NCBI RefSeq assembly: GCF_000150275.1
Contig: NW_002060959.1
Location: forward strand, 130,172 to 194,171
From: Trichoplax adhaerens
Lineage: Eukaryota > Placozoa > Uniplacotomia > Trichoplacea > Trichoplacidae
DNA: 64,000 nucleotides
Reading direction: 5' to 3'
The notes beneath the pieces were generated by a model. The model was not told where the DNA came from. It worked only from the letters and a program-made list of their open reading frames with translations, and searched no databases. This document shows positions 12,061-24,471 of this stretch, in pieces (within the stretch, counting starts at the first letter, position 1; the number at the start of each line of letters is the position of its first letter). The translations under genes and the position numbers were made by a program.

Positions 12061-14812
12061 TATCGAACTACATTTCGCTAAGAAAAGAAACTAGCTTATA
12101 CAGTATACTGCAAGCGGAATAGTTATGCCATTCACTAAAGTCAACTTAACCGAAAAATTTTAAATCGATCCCGTCCGTGTAAGCCTATTAGACAAATAGA
12201 TCAACTTTATCGTCATCTTATCGATCCTAATTTTACTTAGGATAGAATGACATTAGTAATCGGTTGTGTTGGCTATCTCAAGACAAGAGATAGGATACCG
12301 TAAGTCTTGCAGGGACCTATTCTGCAACATAATACTGGTACGATCCATTAACATTAGCATTTAACCTAGACAAAAGAAATTTAATTAGCCATTCACTCTT
12401 TCTTTTCCAAAGTAATTAGGCTATTGATTAATATTAATAACATTAAATTATGATGCATTTTCTGACCTTGTATTGAACAATTATAAGGTCAACATGTAGT
12501 TCAATGCATACACATTTACCCTCCCACTTAAATTAAAAATGTGCTACACATTTACAAATTTTTTTCCCAGTCAGACTATTGGTTAATGAGCTACGATACA
12601 TTTTTTTCAAAAATGAATTGGTTAAATCATTGGAAAGCTTCAGCAGCTCTATCTGCTGTCCACTCCATCTCTAATAATAATTCTTGGTAAGAGAAAAAAA
12701 AAGCGTTATGAACGGCTAGTAACGTAATTAATTCCTTCCTCTCCGTGCTCCATCTGTTTCCACCCTTTCTTTAAGCTACGTGACATCGTTTACTTGACTT
12801 CTTTATTAGCCTCGAGCTATTTCTTTTCACAATTTTGCCAACAAGTTAGATCATGCTCAACAATTTCATAAGCCATGAATAAATGCTATAACAGCAAGAT
12901 ACTATTAGCATACAATAGACTGAAATTGATCATGACAACTTATTCTAGATCAAAATTGGATAACGCCGCGCCAAGTTTGCCACTGCAAGACTGCTGATTT
13001 CTTCCCAAATAATCATACTAATACCAATAGAAAATATGCCATATTTGAACGATTACACTATTGGATAGCAAGTTAGAAAGCAATAGGGGACTAACCTGAA
13101 CATCAATTAATTAATCGACAAGTGCATTGTATAAAACGGAGCAATCAGCTTAAATTATTGCCATCCTATATTGTTCTGTGAATGATTAATATCATCGTAA
13201 TAAATTCATACGAATTAATTGACCAATTAATCAAATTATTACCCTACATCGATAAATCCATCAATAAATATGATAATAAGCTGGTTATAGGATTGTTTAT
13301 TCACATTTTAACATATGGAATCATTCAATAAGCGTGACTAGAGGCTAACTTATAAGATAGGCTATCAATCGAGTATTTCTACGGGATATCAATCATCTAG
13401 TTTATATAGCGTATCGGTCTTTAATTATTATTTTCGGACAAGGGGGGAGGGGAGACAGCTAGATTCTGATCCAACGTCATTGCTAGCTTTAATAAACGAT
13501 GATTGAACCACGATTGATGTCAATAAGCTATTCATGGAGTATTTTAATTCTGTATGACTTTCCGTCTTACTTGTCGAGGCAATGTATTCTAGCTATCACT
13601 ATTTGATGAGTCGAGATTGATCAAATGCTCAGCCATGACTTGATCAAAGTAATGCCCTTTTGACTAATTCCATATGCCAATCGTAATCCGAATAATTTAG
13701 TATAATGGGTAGTCGAATTAACCTGGTAATCTTTTATTATATCATTGTGTAAATTAAATTATTATCCTCCTCTTTCATCGACGATGATCCTTATTATCAA
13801 AACAAAATATAAACTGATTGATCGTTGACAGTTATTTAATTCTAGTGATATATATTGCAATGGCTTTAAAGATAGCCTTTGAAAATGAGATATTCGGTTA
13901 ACCGGAAGCAAAGGAAGATTTTAATGAACAAAGTTATGTTCCATGAAGGGCTAATATGTTTGTGATAAATATGAGATAAATTAGAAATTGATTGTACGTT
14001 TTATTTTCTAATGGAGAGTAATCATTTTGATGGGTTACCCAAACATTTTGAATCCAATTCGCTCGCTACAGTATTCAAAATTCGGTCTAGTAGCACTGAC
14101 AACAACTCTAGCCAACCGATAGATTAGCCAATTACTTTATCCTAGTAGATGCTTTATCCAAGCATCAAATAAGTTCAACGATGACCATAGCGTGTTCAGA
14201 TCAGTAATATCAAAGCCTACCATGTTGGTATGTTGCTGTGACTTTATTTATTTGCTGCTTATACAACCATCAACGTTAGTGTTAATTTTATATCAGGAGC
14301 CTTAAACAGTTTATGGACTTAAATAAGTTATTTTTACTAGCATTTTTCTCCATACAATAGACGATACAGAAGGCCTATGATATGTATTCTATGAATTCGA
14401 AGAGTTGCTTAGTCTTGATCTTGTTACTCGTTTAGATTAGTTTTGCGTTCTGTTACTCATCGGTTCCATCAATTTTTTTCCAACTAAATAAATTGATTCA
14501 ACTGCTGCATCGATAAGTCTTATCCTTCATTTTAAATACCTCAGCATAAGATGGATGGATAAGAAATTGATCTTATATTTATAAATTGGTCAAGTGCATC
14601 AACTTGGATTTGGGGCGTTGACATTTTCTGAATTAAATTGACTCGTTATTGCAATTAAAATTCAGTCTAAAATCATTTTTTTATAGCCTTTATTAATTGA
14701 ATAATTAGCCGACACGTAGATTGATGAGCTACTGTATCATAACATGGCCCAGTGATACTGTATCCAAGCATCAAATAAGTTCAATATTCTCTAAAGTGTT
14801 GCTGTAAATCGA
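12061..14812. other. Intergenic, no gene recognised
   Basis: This is AT-rich sequence without usable open frames. The only structure seen is a direct repeat of tatccaagcatcaaataagttcaa at 14155 and 14761, with weaker similarity extending upstream of both copies, so a diverged segmental duplication of roughly 600 bp period is possible. Confidence 0.5.
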
Positions 14813-15190
14813 AATTTGTAGCGGCGATGAAATTTAAAACACTGCAGAAAAATAACTCTAGTAGTCTACTGTCAGATTTTTACTCTCCGATATCTACCTA
14901 TAGTACGACTGTGATACGGCAACCTTGTAATGTTAGTAGGAACTGTAACACCATTATTCTCGCTTAGACAAAACTAAACCTGAACTTTATTGACAGAATC
15001 AGTCAATTTAAAGTAAATCTACTTCAACATTTATTATGATAATTAGTACTTAGATAACATTATCGAGCTATATAGTTATCTATTAAAAAATATGTCAAAC
15101 ATCATAGATAAATCAATATAAACACATTCCAAGATAAATTATCTAGTGAAAACTGTGTTAAGCCAGCTATGCCAAAGTTACTCTGCAATA
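14813..15190. repeat. Dispersed repeat, copy 1 (second copy at 52848-53205)
   Basis: Colinear similarity to 52848-53205 is visible as ordered matching blocks: aatcgaaatttgta, agtctactgYcag, a ccgatat...tagtacgact block, agataaattatcta, and a cagct...aaagttactc block. Between blocks the copies are diverged and differ by indels. Neither copy has a long open frame. The family is unknown; it could be an old LTR or another non-autonomous element. Confidence 0.5.
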
Positions 15191-15256
15191 AGCGCATCAA
15201 ATAGAATTAAATCTTAGCCTACTGTAAACAGACGATAAATTACCATCTTAAATCGG

Positions 15257-15806
15257 TGTAATGTAACTTAGTATTGTGATTGTAGACTGTTAGCCATGTG
15301 TAGTATAATGTACGGTAGATATTTATCCTAAGAGATATTTGGTAGCTGTAACTATAGACTGTAGTGGTAGAGACTCTATGCTAGAGTACAGATGACTATA
15401 TACAGTAAGCTGTTGAGTTACTAATATGGCTATAGGTAAAAATAGAACTGTAAATCATATATTAGGATATGGTTAATTCATTGTACTTTGGCTGGTGTGA
15501 ATAATGTCTACGTAAGTACTGTAGTCGTATCCATATTGGATTAATGATGGGCCGCAGTAGAATAGTCTTACTAAGAATAATTTAACTATGTGTAAAATAA
15601 GGTAAAAGGTTGCCATGCGGATTGTAGCTGCGAATGCTACGAAAAGTATAAAAGCATGCAACTTTAGATTATTCTGTTAGTTCGTTGTAGAAGTCTTTAG
15701 AAGTAGTATTCGGCTAGAGTAGAGCTGTGTAGTTAATCTTTGTATAAGATTCAATAAAGCCCTTATTTTTCTAAAATTTGGAATTTCGTGATTGGTATAT
15801 ATCACA
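15257..15806 (+). mobile_element. Solo LTR of an LTR retrotransposon (550 bp)
   Basis: The element begins TGTAATGTAACTTAG and ends TATATCACA, so it has the TG...CA termini of an LTR. It is bounded on both sides by a perfect 5-bp target duplication, atcgg (15252-15256 and 15807-15811). Inside are a TATA box (tataaaagca, about 15647) and a polyadenylation signal (aataaagccc, about 15753) in the order expected for U3-R-U5. A diverged second copy lies at 50812-51383. No internal region adjoins it, so it is most simply a solo LTR left by LTR-LTR recombination. Confidence 0.85.
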
Positions 15807-16129
15807 ATCGGTTAAACAAGTACTCTAAAAACTCTGTATAAATCTCCTTGGATATTCAAGTTTGCAATATATCAAATACGAATTGTTATTTATTCTGTTT
15901 GACGAAATGATGATGATCATAGTAAGAGAAGATGATCATCTATTCATCGCTACTCTGTGCTTTTATCTTGTATTTTAAAACAGACACTTAACAAGAATGA
16001 TCATTATTTTCGTTATTTCATGATAGTTGGCTATCAGCTTATCATGAACAGATTGTTAAAAAGTAAGACATAATGAGCAGTATAGGCTGCACTAAGTCAA
16101 AGTAAGCATAACCTTGTTCGATAATACTG

Positions 16130-16258
16130 CCTAATAAAGAATATGAAAGTTCGTAATTACTGTAGTAAGATAAGCTAATATTGCTTGTAATCTATATAGT
16201 AATACTAGCAAGCAATATTTTGGTTCATCTTCAAACTTTTGCATTCTTTATGTAATCT
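16130..16258. repeat. Imperfect inverted repeat (foldback)
   Basis: The inner arms are perfect: AATATTGCTTG at 16177-16187 and CAAGCAATATT at 16209-16219, with a 21-base loop. The outer parts also pair imperfectly, since ataaagaatatgaaagttcg near 16136 resembles the complement of the sequence around 16232-16255. The whole can fold into a stem of about 55 bp. A MITE-like element or a chance foldback are both possible. Confidence 0.6.
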
Positions 16259-18256
16259 TACGGAATTACACTATAAAGTCATTTTATCGTTATTTTCAGC
16301 CAGGGTCAGTTTCGTTGGGCTGAAAGGGATTAAGAATTTTAAATCAGGCTAATCAACACCATCGTACATGAATTTTCATAATGTTAATCTGTAATTATGC
16401 AAAGTAATAATTAAATTGGTATGGATTTGATAATGCAAACTTTCTATTAGATATTCTAATCTACATTTGCTATCTATCATTGAAGTCTATATATACCATT
16501 ATCAGCTGAATTTCTATTCAAGGCTATCTATTATAGCAACTTCTATTTGAACTTGATCAATCAACTATATTAAAGTGCATATTTAAGCTTAACTTTACTG
16601 ACTAATTTGGCTTTAAGCTTAACCCATTTCTGTACTCTTTCAGGTCTAAATTTCTCATTTTTATACCATCCTTTAAATTTTATTCCGGGTATAAATTTCA
16701 GCATGCTATTATTTGAAAACTGCTACTAATTTCATTGCTATGCTTATTAACGCCTATAAATGATTTTATAAGCTGAAATAGTTTGTTATTCGAGGTGATC
16801 GGCTATAATAACTACTCTTTCCAATTTGGTCCATCGATTAATCTAAGAGGCCTGTGCATGCTTGCAATCGCGCATCTATGAATATCTCATCAAAATGCAG
16901 TAAGGATGTGATCTAGATTATTCTTAACTATGACTACCATGATTGGAAGTAAACAAAACTTTGATAAACCAACTTTTTCATTACTTTATTTCTTCATCTT
17001 CAAGTTTCTCATTCATCTTTATCTCGAAATGTTCTTACAAAATTTAATCTGCATGTTGTAATTTATTTTCAATTTGCATGAATTTCATTACGCAAGCGTG
17101 TAGGTAGACTTAAAGCATGGAATGATAGACATAAATCATACCTTATCTTCTATAATAGTCAACTATTAAATAGTCTATGCCATAGTCTCACTGGATAATG
17201 TATCAATTGCATAAGAATCCATGATAGTTATTGAGCGTCCACATTAATCGGTCTATCATTAGAGAACTTGACTGTTGCAATTCGGCATTACCATCCATTC
17301 GCCAGCGCTTACAAGGTAAGATTTTGGCAGGAGCTAGTTTAGTTCAATCCAGAATGAAAGCTAAAATCGTGTTGTTAAAATGTGATGGTTTCTACTTGAT
17401 TAGCCTTTCCACAACCGTTATTTGCTATAGCATTGATGATTAGCATATAGATTTAGTAGTTAGTAGTCATTCTGTTAACCGATTACTGCCTATTAACTAA
17501 TTTAAGAAATCTTTACAAAGTGGATTAAATTTATTAATTCAATTTAGATTACTATCTTAGTTTAACTTTTTCAGCGAGGTACGCGTCCAAAGTTAATTAG
17601 GTGTGTCTATCCTAAAAGATTGAACGATTTATAGCAGCTTCTTGTCAATAGAACGACAACGTATGATTTCCTCATTGAAAACTACATTAGAATACTAATC
17701 AGTGTAAGGGTCTGATTTACTAAATTGCTGTTAAAAATTCTTAAGTTAGCGTATTGCAGAAATCATTCCAATCTTCAGTGATCATTTACATAACCTTTTA
17801 TAATAAATTAAATTATACTACGCTTAGCCTTAAAATATGCAAGTTGGTGTGATCGTTTACAAGTGATTGCTCTATTTGTAAATCTTTACTGTTAGATTAC
17901 GATTAAATACTTGTTTTAGTATATCAGTAGCATTGATCGAGAATATTAGTAAGGAAACATCGACAGTATAAAAAGCAATATGTAGGAGATATACGCTATT
18001 TGTTATAGCTTGGCATTTTCAGGTGCTTAATTTCGTGATGATTTTGTCCTAGTGGTACTTTAGGTGTGAATTATTTTTATTCATTCCGCTAGTTACTCTG
18101 TTAGATTATTTTTTAAAGTAAAATTATTCAACACATAGGGTACATCGCGACGCTTTTGGCTATTTCAATGTCCCTATGATACATAGCTGACTAAGCTATA
18201 AAATGAAAATTAAATATCAGTAATAAAGAGGCATTAATCTAATAACGATTAAAAAC

Positions 18257-18290
18257 TAGCAAGTATGCTGCTACTGCAGCATACTTGCTA
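18257..18290. repeat. Perfect 15-bp hairpin
   Basis: TAGCAAGTATGCTGC and GCAGCATACTTGCTA are exact complements separated by the four bases tact. The palindrome lies about 420 bp upstream of the ATG of the Death-Death-CARD gene. It could be a protein-binding palindrome or a transposon footprint. The stem is too short for a typical microRNA precursor. Confidence 0.85.
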
Positions 18291-18711
18291 TATAAATCAT
18301 GATACTAGCCGTGGTAAATCGTATTACGCGAAATTGATCCATATCTTTATAAATGATAATTAATCATAGACGACATCGAATACTTTAGAGAGCTACTATT
18401 CTATTTAAACGTTATTTTTAGAAGATTCATTAATAAGTAAACTACAGGAGCGTATATCTAAACATCGCCAGCAGAATAATATTTTCATGGTATTTAATTT
18501 ATAGTTTAGTAGTCCCTGATGGTGGTACAGCTGCAAAATGAGTTATATTAGAGTAAAGGCGCCAATCGATTTTTCTTCTATCAGTTTGGATATGCATGTA
18601 GTAGAGCTCTGGTTCAGTGACTAGCTATATGATTTAAATATCAGTCACCATAGCAGAAATTCTGTATCGCTATGTGCTAAAATTTCAATTATCGCTCTTT
18701 TTTATTCAGAA

Positions 18712-21700
18712 ATGGAAGATACCAAGATTAGCAGTAAACCTGTTAAAGTTGCAATTCGTAACTTCGACGATACCATCGTGGACGTCACCTTAACTTATCC
18801 AAACTCACGTAAGTTATCATAATAAATCGTGATTAAAAGAAAGCTAATCAAATAATTTATTTTTTATCATTCGCTATCATAATGAAATTGAAATATAATC
18901 AGCAACATTTTCTAGAAGATCACTGATAGAAATTCAATTGATATTTATCTTTTTATGACAGCCGCAAATTTCTATTTTGAAAAGATTATCGATGAATGTA
19001 GTGCAAATTGGAAGAAATTGGGCAGGAAGTTAAACATTGATCATAACCAATTGGAAATTATCGACGTAAACAATCGTTGTAATGTTACACAGCAATGTAC
19101 ATTAATGTTGCAGTCACATTATCAAAGGAGCGGTAGCAGCTTTACTAAATTAGAGCTTATTAAAGCGCTCTATCTGGCTGGTTGCCGTGCCACAGCCGAA
19201 AAAATTCAATCAATGCCTCCCTGTAAAACTGTAGCAATATCTGGTATGTAAATTATGCATGTTAGTATCAACGCTTACTAGTCTTGATAAATTTTCGTTC
19301 CTATGCTGATTGACAATTTTGTTTACTAGCCCAAAAATTTAAAGTAATAATGACTGTAGGATTGTTAGTATCGTTTCTTAACAAGTTGAAATGGTAAAGC
19401 TGGAATAGATCAGTACCGACTAAAACAATTCTCTTAATTTATTTCAATCTGGCGATAACTATAATGTATCGTATTGGAAGCAAATACAAATGATAGCTGT
19501 CAAGATCGTTCTATGGTTGATAGTGTCAGAGATCAAGGTTAGATACAAAATTAGCAAAGATAAAAGTCATTCAAAACTTAAATATCCCAATATTTAAATA
19601 TTTATATTAAGGATGCGCTAAAGATCGAAATCAAAGCCATATATCATTGAAATGGCTTCCTTAATATAGAATAGAATTGCTTAAATAGCATATTATAAAT
19701 CCGCTCACTTTATAGACATGAGTAATTAAAATCAAACTTGAACGTCGGCGCCGACAATTTTACTACTCTATATCTGTTTGGAGCTAGAGCTAAAGTATTT
19801 TAAGACGTGAAAAACAGCTATCGTACATGCTCAACATGATCCTATTATAATAGTAAATCTAGTCAATGTAATGTACACTTTTCATACGAGCTAAATGATT
19901 TTCAATGTAATATTCAATAAGTAGCGGATTAGGATTTTGTAAAATTTTAGAATTTAGCAGAATTACGTAAAAAATAGCGAGTAAAATCAAATAACATGCT
20001 ATTGTTAATATCGGTTTGCAATATACTGTACCGGTAAAGCTATAATTGGAATTGTAATACGAGGAACCTACCGCTTTAAATTAATCAAGATTTGCTACAT
20101 ATTCCATCATAAACGGAGTTGCTTCTGATAAGCTAGATGGTCGATAGCATAAAGGCAAACTGACCATTATTTAGTACAATGTCATTAATATGGTATAATC
20201 AAGAAATAGATAGCTAACTGATAAAGAATTTTATACAGTCTCTAATAAACGATTCTTCTTTAATTTTTGAGTAGTCGACAATAGATCGTATCCTGCTAGA
20301 AATTGTAGTACAGGTATCGTTTTTTAGATTAATTTGAATCATAATTTTTGCCCAAGAATTATAGTATGTCAGAGATGATTGAAGCTATAAATAAGTTATA
20401 ACAGATTAATTAATCCCGATTTTTTTTTGTGTAGATATTAGCGAATATTTTTTTGTTGTTGCTCAAGAACTCAAGTCTGATTGGACTAAACTAGCTGACA
20501 TGCTAGATCAAAGTAAAGAAATTGACATAACAAGAATTCAAGATGAAAATGAGACCGACTTTGATAGAACACATGCATTCTTAGAAAAGTGGAAAGAAAT
20601 TTACAAGGATGAGGCTACGAAAAGACGATTAAAGGCTGCTTTACAAGCCATAAGAAGACCAGAAATTGCCAGCATGATCGGTATCTCTATTCTCTATGAT
20701 TATGTTACAGCTTAATTTAATATCAAATACTTTCAAGACCAATATTAAAATGCTACTCAAATTTAACAAATATTTTAATATTAACCCTATGTTTACTGAA
20801 TTTAAAATAAGTTTAAAAGTGACATCTATTTTGGATGCTTTAAGATAAGCAAAAAGATGATCATCAAAACATAAATGGCCGTCTATTAGCGAACAATAAG
20901 TCTAGAACTAGTAATAATCCTATTCAAACTACAGATTCAACTGCAAGTAAAGGTAAAAAATTGTTATTTCATCAAATTTTATTTATAAGATAGCTTGATT
21001 CATTAAAGAATCAGGTGAATAATCTGATTGAGCCTATTGTTGAATATTATAAAGATATCGCAAAAATGTTACTGAAAGTATTTATTCTATCATTTCAGTA
21101 AATGACACACAAGGAGCCACGAATAATTATAATCCTATTGGAACAAGAGACGCAACTAAAAGTAGAGGTATCAAAATGCGTATCGATCAAATTATATTTT
21201 ACGGGCTGATAAATTCATGGGATAAACAGATGGAAAATATTATTAATGCGTTTGTAATTCTATTTTAAACTAAGATTAAGTACTATAGATCGCGTTCAAA
21301 TATTTTTAATGGATTCGAGTAATTTGTTCTGCCAGTTTTTGATTTCTTTACGATAGGCAAACTAATATTAGCTGTATAAAGCAAAAAGTTCATCATGCAC
21401 ATTTTGATGACTAATTGTGTAATAATTTCTACATTGTAGCCGAGTTGCGGACAAAGCTATCAAATCAACATTTTAGAAAGGCTTTAGAATATTACTGGAA
21501 AACTTTTATTGACCGTGTTCCAGCTGAGGATAGTAATTTCTTGAATAATTTAAGGCAAAGAGGAATTTTAAGTGATCGACAAATTACCGAGATTGAACAC
21601 ACTATCCATAAATCTGATAAATCGCAGAAGATATACGACATCTTATCTGTCGAGCGTGACGTTGAAGATTTCATACGATTTTGTCAAGCACTTGGAGAGT

Positions 21701-21783
21701 ATAGCGCTAGTTCCGTTCAAAACTTCGCAAAGGATTTAGAATTAAAAGCATACGGGTATACAGATCGGAAACTTGCGAAGTAA
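18712..21783 (+). CDS. Death-Death-CARD adaptor protein
   Basis: Six exons, deduced from splice consensus and frame, are 18712-18808, 18962-19243, 20435-20680, 20857-20952, 21099-21167 and 21440-21783. They total 1134 nt, or 377 residues. All five introns are phase 1. Residues about 35-125 form a Death domain (ANWKKLGRKLNIDHNQLEII, then ELIKALYLAGC). Residues about 130-207 form a second (SDWTKLADMLDQ, then RRLKAALQAIRRPEIA). A polar linker (about 209-263) comes from two similar small exons. Residues about 268-360 look like a CARD (FLNNLRQRGILSDRQITEIE, then IYDILSVERDVEDFIRFCQAL). There is no signal peptide, membrane segment or enzymatic domain, so a cytosolic adaptor joining Death-domain receptors or kinases to caspases or CARD partners is inferred. 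RAIDD/CRADD has a CARD and one Death domain in the opposite order. The start is the first in-frame ATG; an upstream exon cannot be excluded. The exon 4 acceptor has a weak pyrimidine tract. Confidence 0.8.
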
Positions 21784-24471
21784 AAGTATTTCCTATAGAT
21801 AGCAAGTTTTAGGATGATCAATATTCCAAGAACATCAAGCTTTTATATCTAATACCAATCGTTAATTTACTGCCCTTGTCCAGCGCTTTCATCAACAATT
21901 ATGCAGAAGTTACCATTTCCAGTTTTTAAAATTATTCTTAGGAAATTAGAGGTTTATTTTTAACTTAAGCTAGCAATTCCTTTTCGAAAAGAATATTTTG
22001 ATATGTAATTATCAAGATGGGATACAGAAAATTATTAATAAATATGTTGCATTAGTGTCGTAAGGTTGAATATAATTAACTACTGATGTGATAAGTAGCA
22101 GAATAGGTTTTAAGCAGTTAATGATATTAACATTACCATTCTAGCATTAATTTTATTGTTTACTATAACTATCGGATAAGCGTCGAGAGATACAGAAATC
22201 ATGTATAGTTTCTGCCACAGTGTAAAAGTGGATATCGCAATAAAAATATCATGTGCAAATAAAACTATAGATAAGCTATGGAGTAATAAATAATGTGATT
22301 AGAGTATCGAAACTGTTATAAGTTGTAAATCTTAAATTTAGAGAGGTGATAGAATATATCCACATAATATCATTTTATACTTTCTGCACATGCTTCGACA
22401 CTTGTTTTCATAAACCAGGATCCTAATCCATCGTAGTTTAATTTCGATTCTGTCTTGAAATATTTTTAAGATAATCTGGCAGAAATATTTACTTTAAAAT
22501 TTACAACTAATTATAACTGATTTACTCATTTAACCAATACACCAAAATTGTGTTTGCCACAATGTTTTTGTCATAACAGTACTAAATGTATTTCAAGTAG
22601 TGTGATATTTGACTGTAGACTATGATGGTGATAACTGCTCTTCCTTAGCTTATTCAAATACAGCTATCGCATATTAGATAGCCAAATATTAAACTAAATG
22701 CAATAGGTTGTTTTTTACGTGTTACTACTTTAAATGGTAATCAAAATAAATCAACAACATATTGAATAACACTGGCACCTATATGTCATATTATAAATAT
22801 AGAACTAGAAATAGGATATTAATTCATGAATTCACTATACTAATAATTAACTAATGTATGTTGATAAATAATGGACGATAGATATTAATATAAGTGTGTG
22901 ACAGTGTTATATACTGTATTAGAGTAGAAATATCTATGTTAGGATAATCCTGTTAGCCTATCCTTATTTAGTTTACTTCTAATTTGGATATACTGTGTTT
23001 TAATATAGCACTGACTTTTTTATGAAAGAGACATATATACACATACTGAATTAATAGTTATAATAGGAAATGCAAATCATCTACTTACAGTTCGAATCAT
23101 TGTGATTGTAACTTACTTATGGTAGATTGTAAATTATCGTGGAAATGTTCCGTGATAGGACATATCGTAATCTGACTATTCTGTATTAGTCATCAGATGT
23201 CTATGTTCGTAAATACCGTTGTCTGTATTAAGGGAACAGTAGCTATAATTAATATCTAATTCAGTACATGATTCCAAAGTTAATCTTACTAACTATGACT
23301 CATGATCTATTGAGGAATAGTATATAAATGCAGTATATCGTGTAATAAAGTGGATTCTCAAACTTAGTGTTTAACGTAAAATACGAGGCGTTTAAGTCTT
23401 TGTGTAGTCTGCTAGTAGAGCAAAAGTGTTTCTGATAGTGCAGATATCGTTCCTTGATACGTGGCTCAAGGAATTGACTTATTGATCGTACATTGCGTTA
23501 TCTTATATTACGTTATCTTGTATTATCTTGAATTCATGAATTATGAAAGTTCAGTGAACTATTAATTATTAGCTAGCAGCTATGAGACTTCATTCATTAC
23601 GGCACTTATTCTGTACAATTTAATCATTATATCTGTTTTTTGATTGAATAAACCTTGCCTACAACAACAAATTTATCTATCGCTATCATTCCACCGACAT
23701 AAATTAGAATAAAATGTTAATAATTTAAACTTTTATCGGGTTGCTTAATGACTGTGGCTTCTAAAATAATGTACTACATAAAATAAATTAACCCTTGTCG
23801 CAAAAAACTTTTCTAAACCAGCCATCTCTACCATATCTTAATACACAAGTTTGCTATCGGTAATTGCAGTGGCAACGCTGTAAAGTTTGATCATTTCGCT
23901 TAAACTTCCAACAAGTAATGAATAGCAGCTTCAGTTTATTACGTAGAACAATTAGAAACTATGTGTGGTATATGAGTTGCGATTATTAGTCTCCAGAGAC
24001 ACCACATAATATAGTTGTAAAATTTAAATAACAATGATAAATTAGGTAGCACTGGCCCAAATTGAAATATTTTTTTATTACCAATCTTTTGAGTTATTTT
24101 CAGCTAAATTATTCTAACTTGATCAGTGTTGATTAATTTTTCTCGCTGCAGTTCTTTTTCAATATAGAGGGCTTACTCTTCCACCAACCTATCGACGAGG
24201 GAAGGATAAGAATAATTTTAGTATTTACTGTGATAGGTTGCATATAATGGTCGCCGTGATTGCTTACTTCCGTTGCGTTATTGTATACTTACAGGATTCA
24301 CAAGTTGATTAGCCTTACTCTAGGAAAAATTCTCAAGTTTGCATTCTTTATCTGTCTGTATTTAAATGGCTACCCTAATCAACCTGAATGGTATTACAAG
24401 CTTCAACACTTTGAATTGGTAAACTATTATACAATTATACCTTTCTACTTATATTCAAGTTTAAACGCATC
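21784..24471. other. Intergenic between adaptor gene and transporter array
   Basis: No gene is recognisable. Possible polyadenylation signals for the adaptor gene lie at about 22036 and 22271. A probable LTR fragment lies at about 22.93-23.46 kb. From about 23545 onward the sequence (attaattattagctagcagc...) is similar to the 5' flank of the pseudogene at 27577, so the transporter duplication unit includes about 0.9 kb of upstream sequence. Confidence 0.5.
22930..23460 (+). mobile_element. Probable diverged LTR, boundaries uncertain
   Basis: A TATA box (gtatataaatgc, about 23319) is followed about 25 bp on by aataaa (about 23343) and then gtgtttaacgtaaaatacga and gcgtttaag. The same order and closely similar sequence (tgtgtttaacgttaagtaaa, then gcgtttaag) appear after the aataaa of the solo LTR at 47099-47632. 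The left end is placed only by comparing offsets with that copy. No target duplication was found. Confidence 0.4.

Larger units (their letters stand above)
15807..18711. other. Intergenic, two inverted repeats, no gene recognised
   Basis: This AT-rich spacer lies upstream of the Death-domain gene. It holds an imperfect foldback at 16130-16258 and a perfect hairpin at 18257-18290. The open frame at 17231-17443 encodes nothing recognisable. The promoter of the downstream gene should lie at the right end, but no core element can be assigned with confidence. Confidence 0.5.

Noticed and set aside
17231-17443. 70-codon open frame upstream of the adaptor gene
   Set aside because: No domain, no splice link to the adaptor exons, and length within chance expectation.
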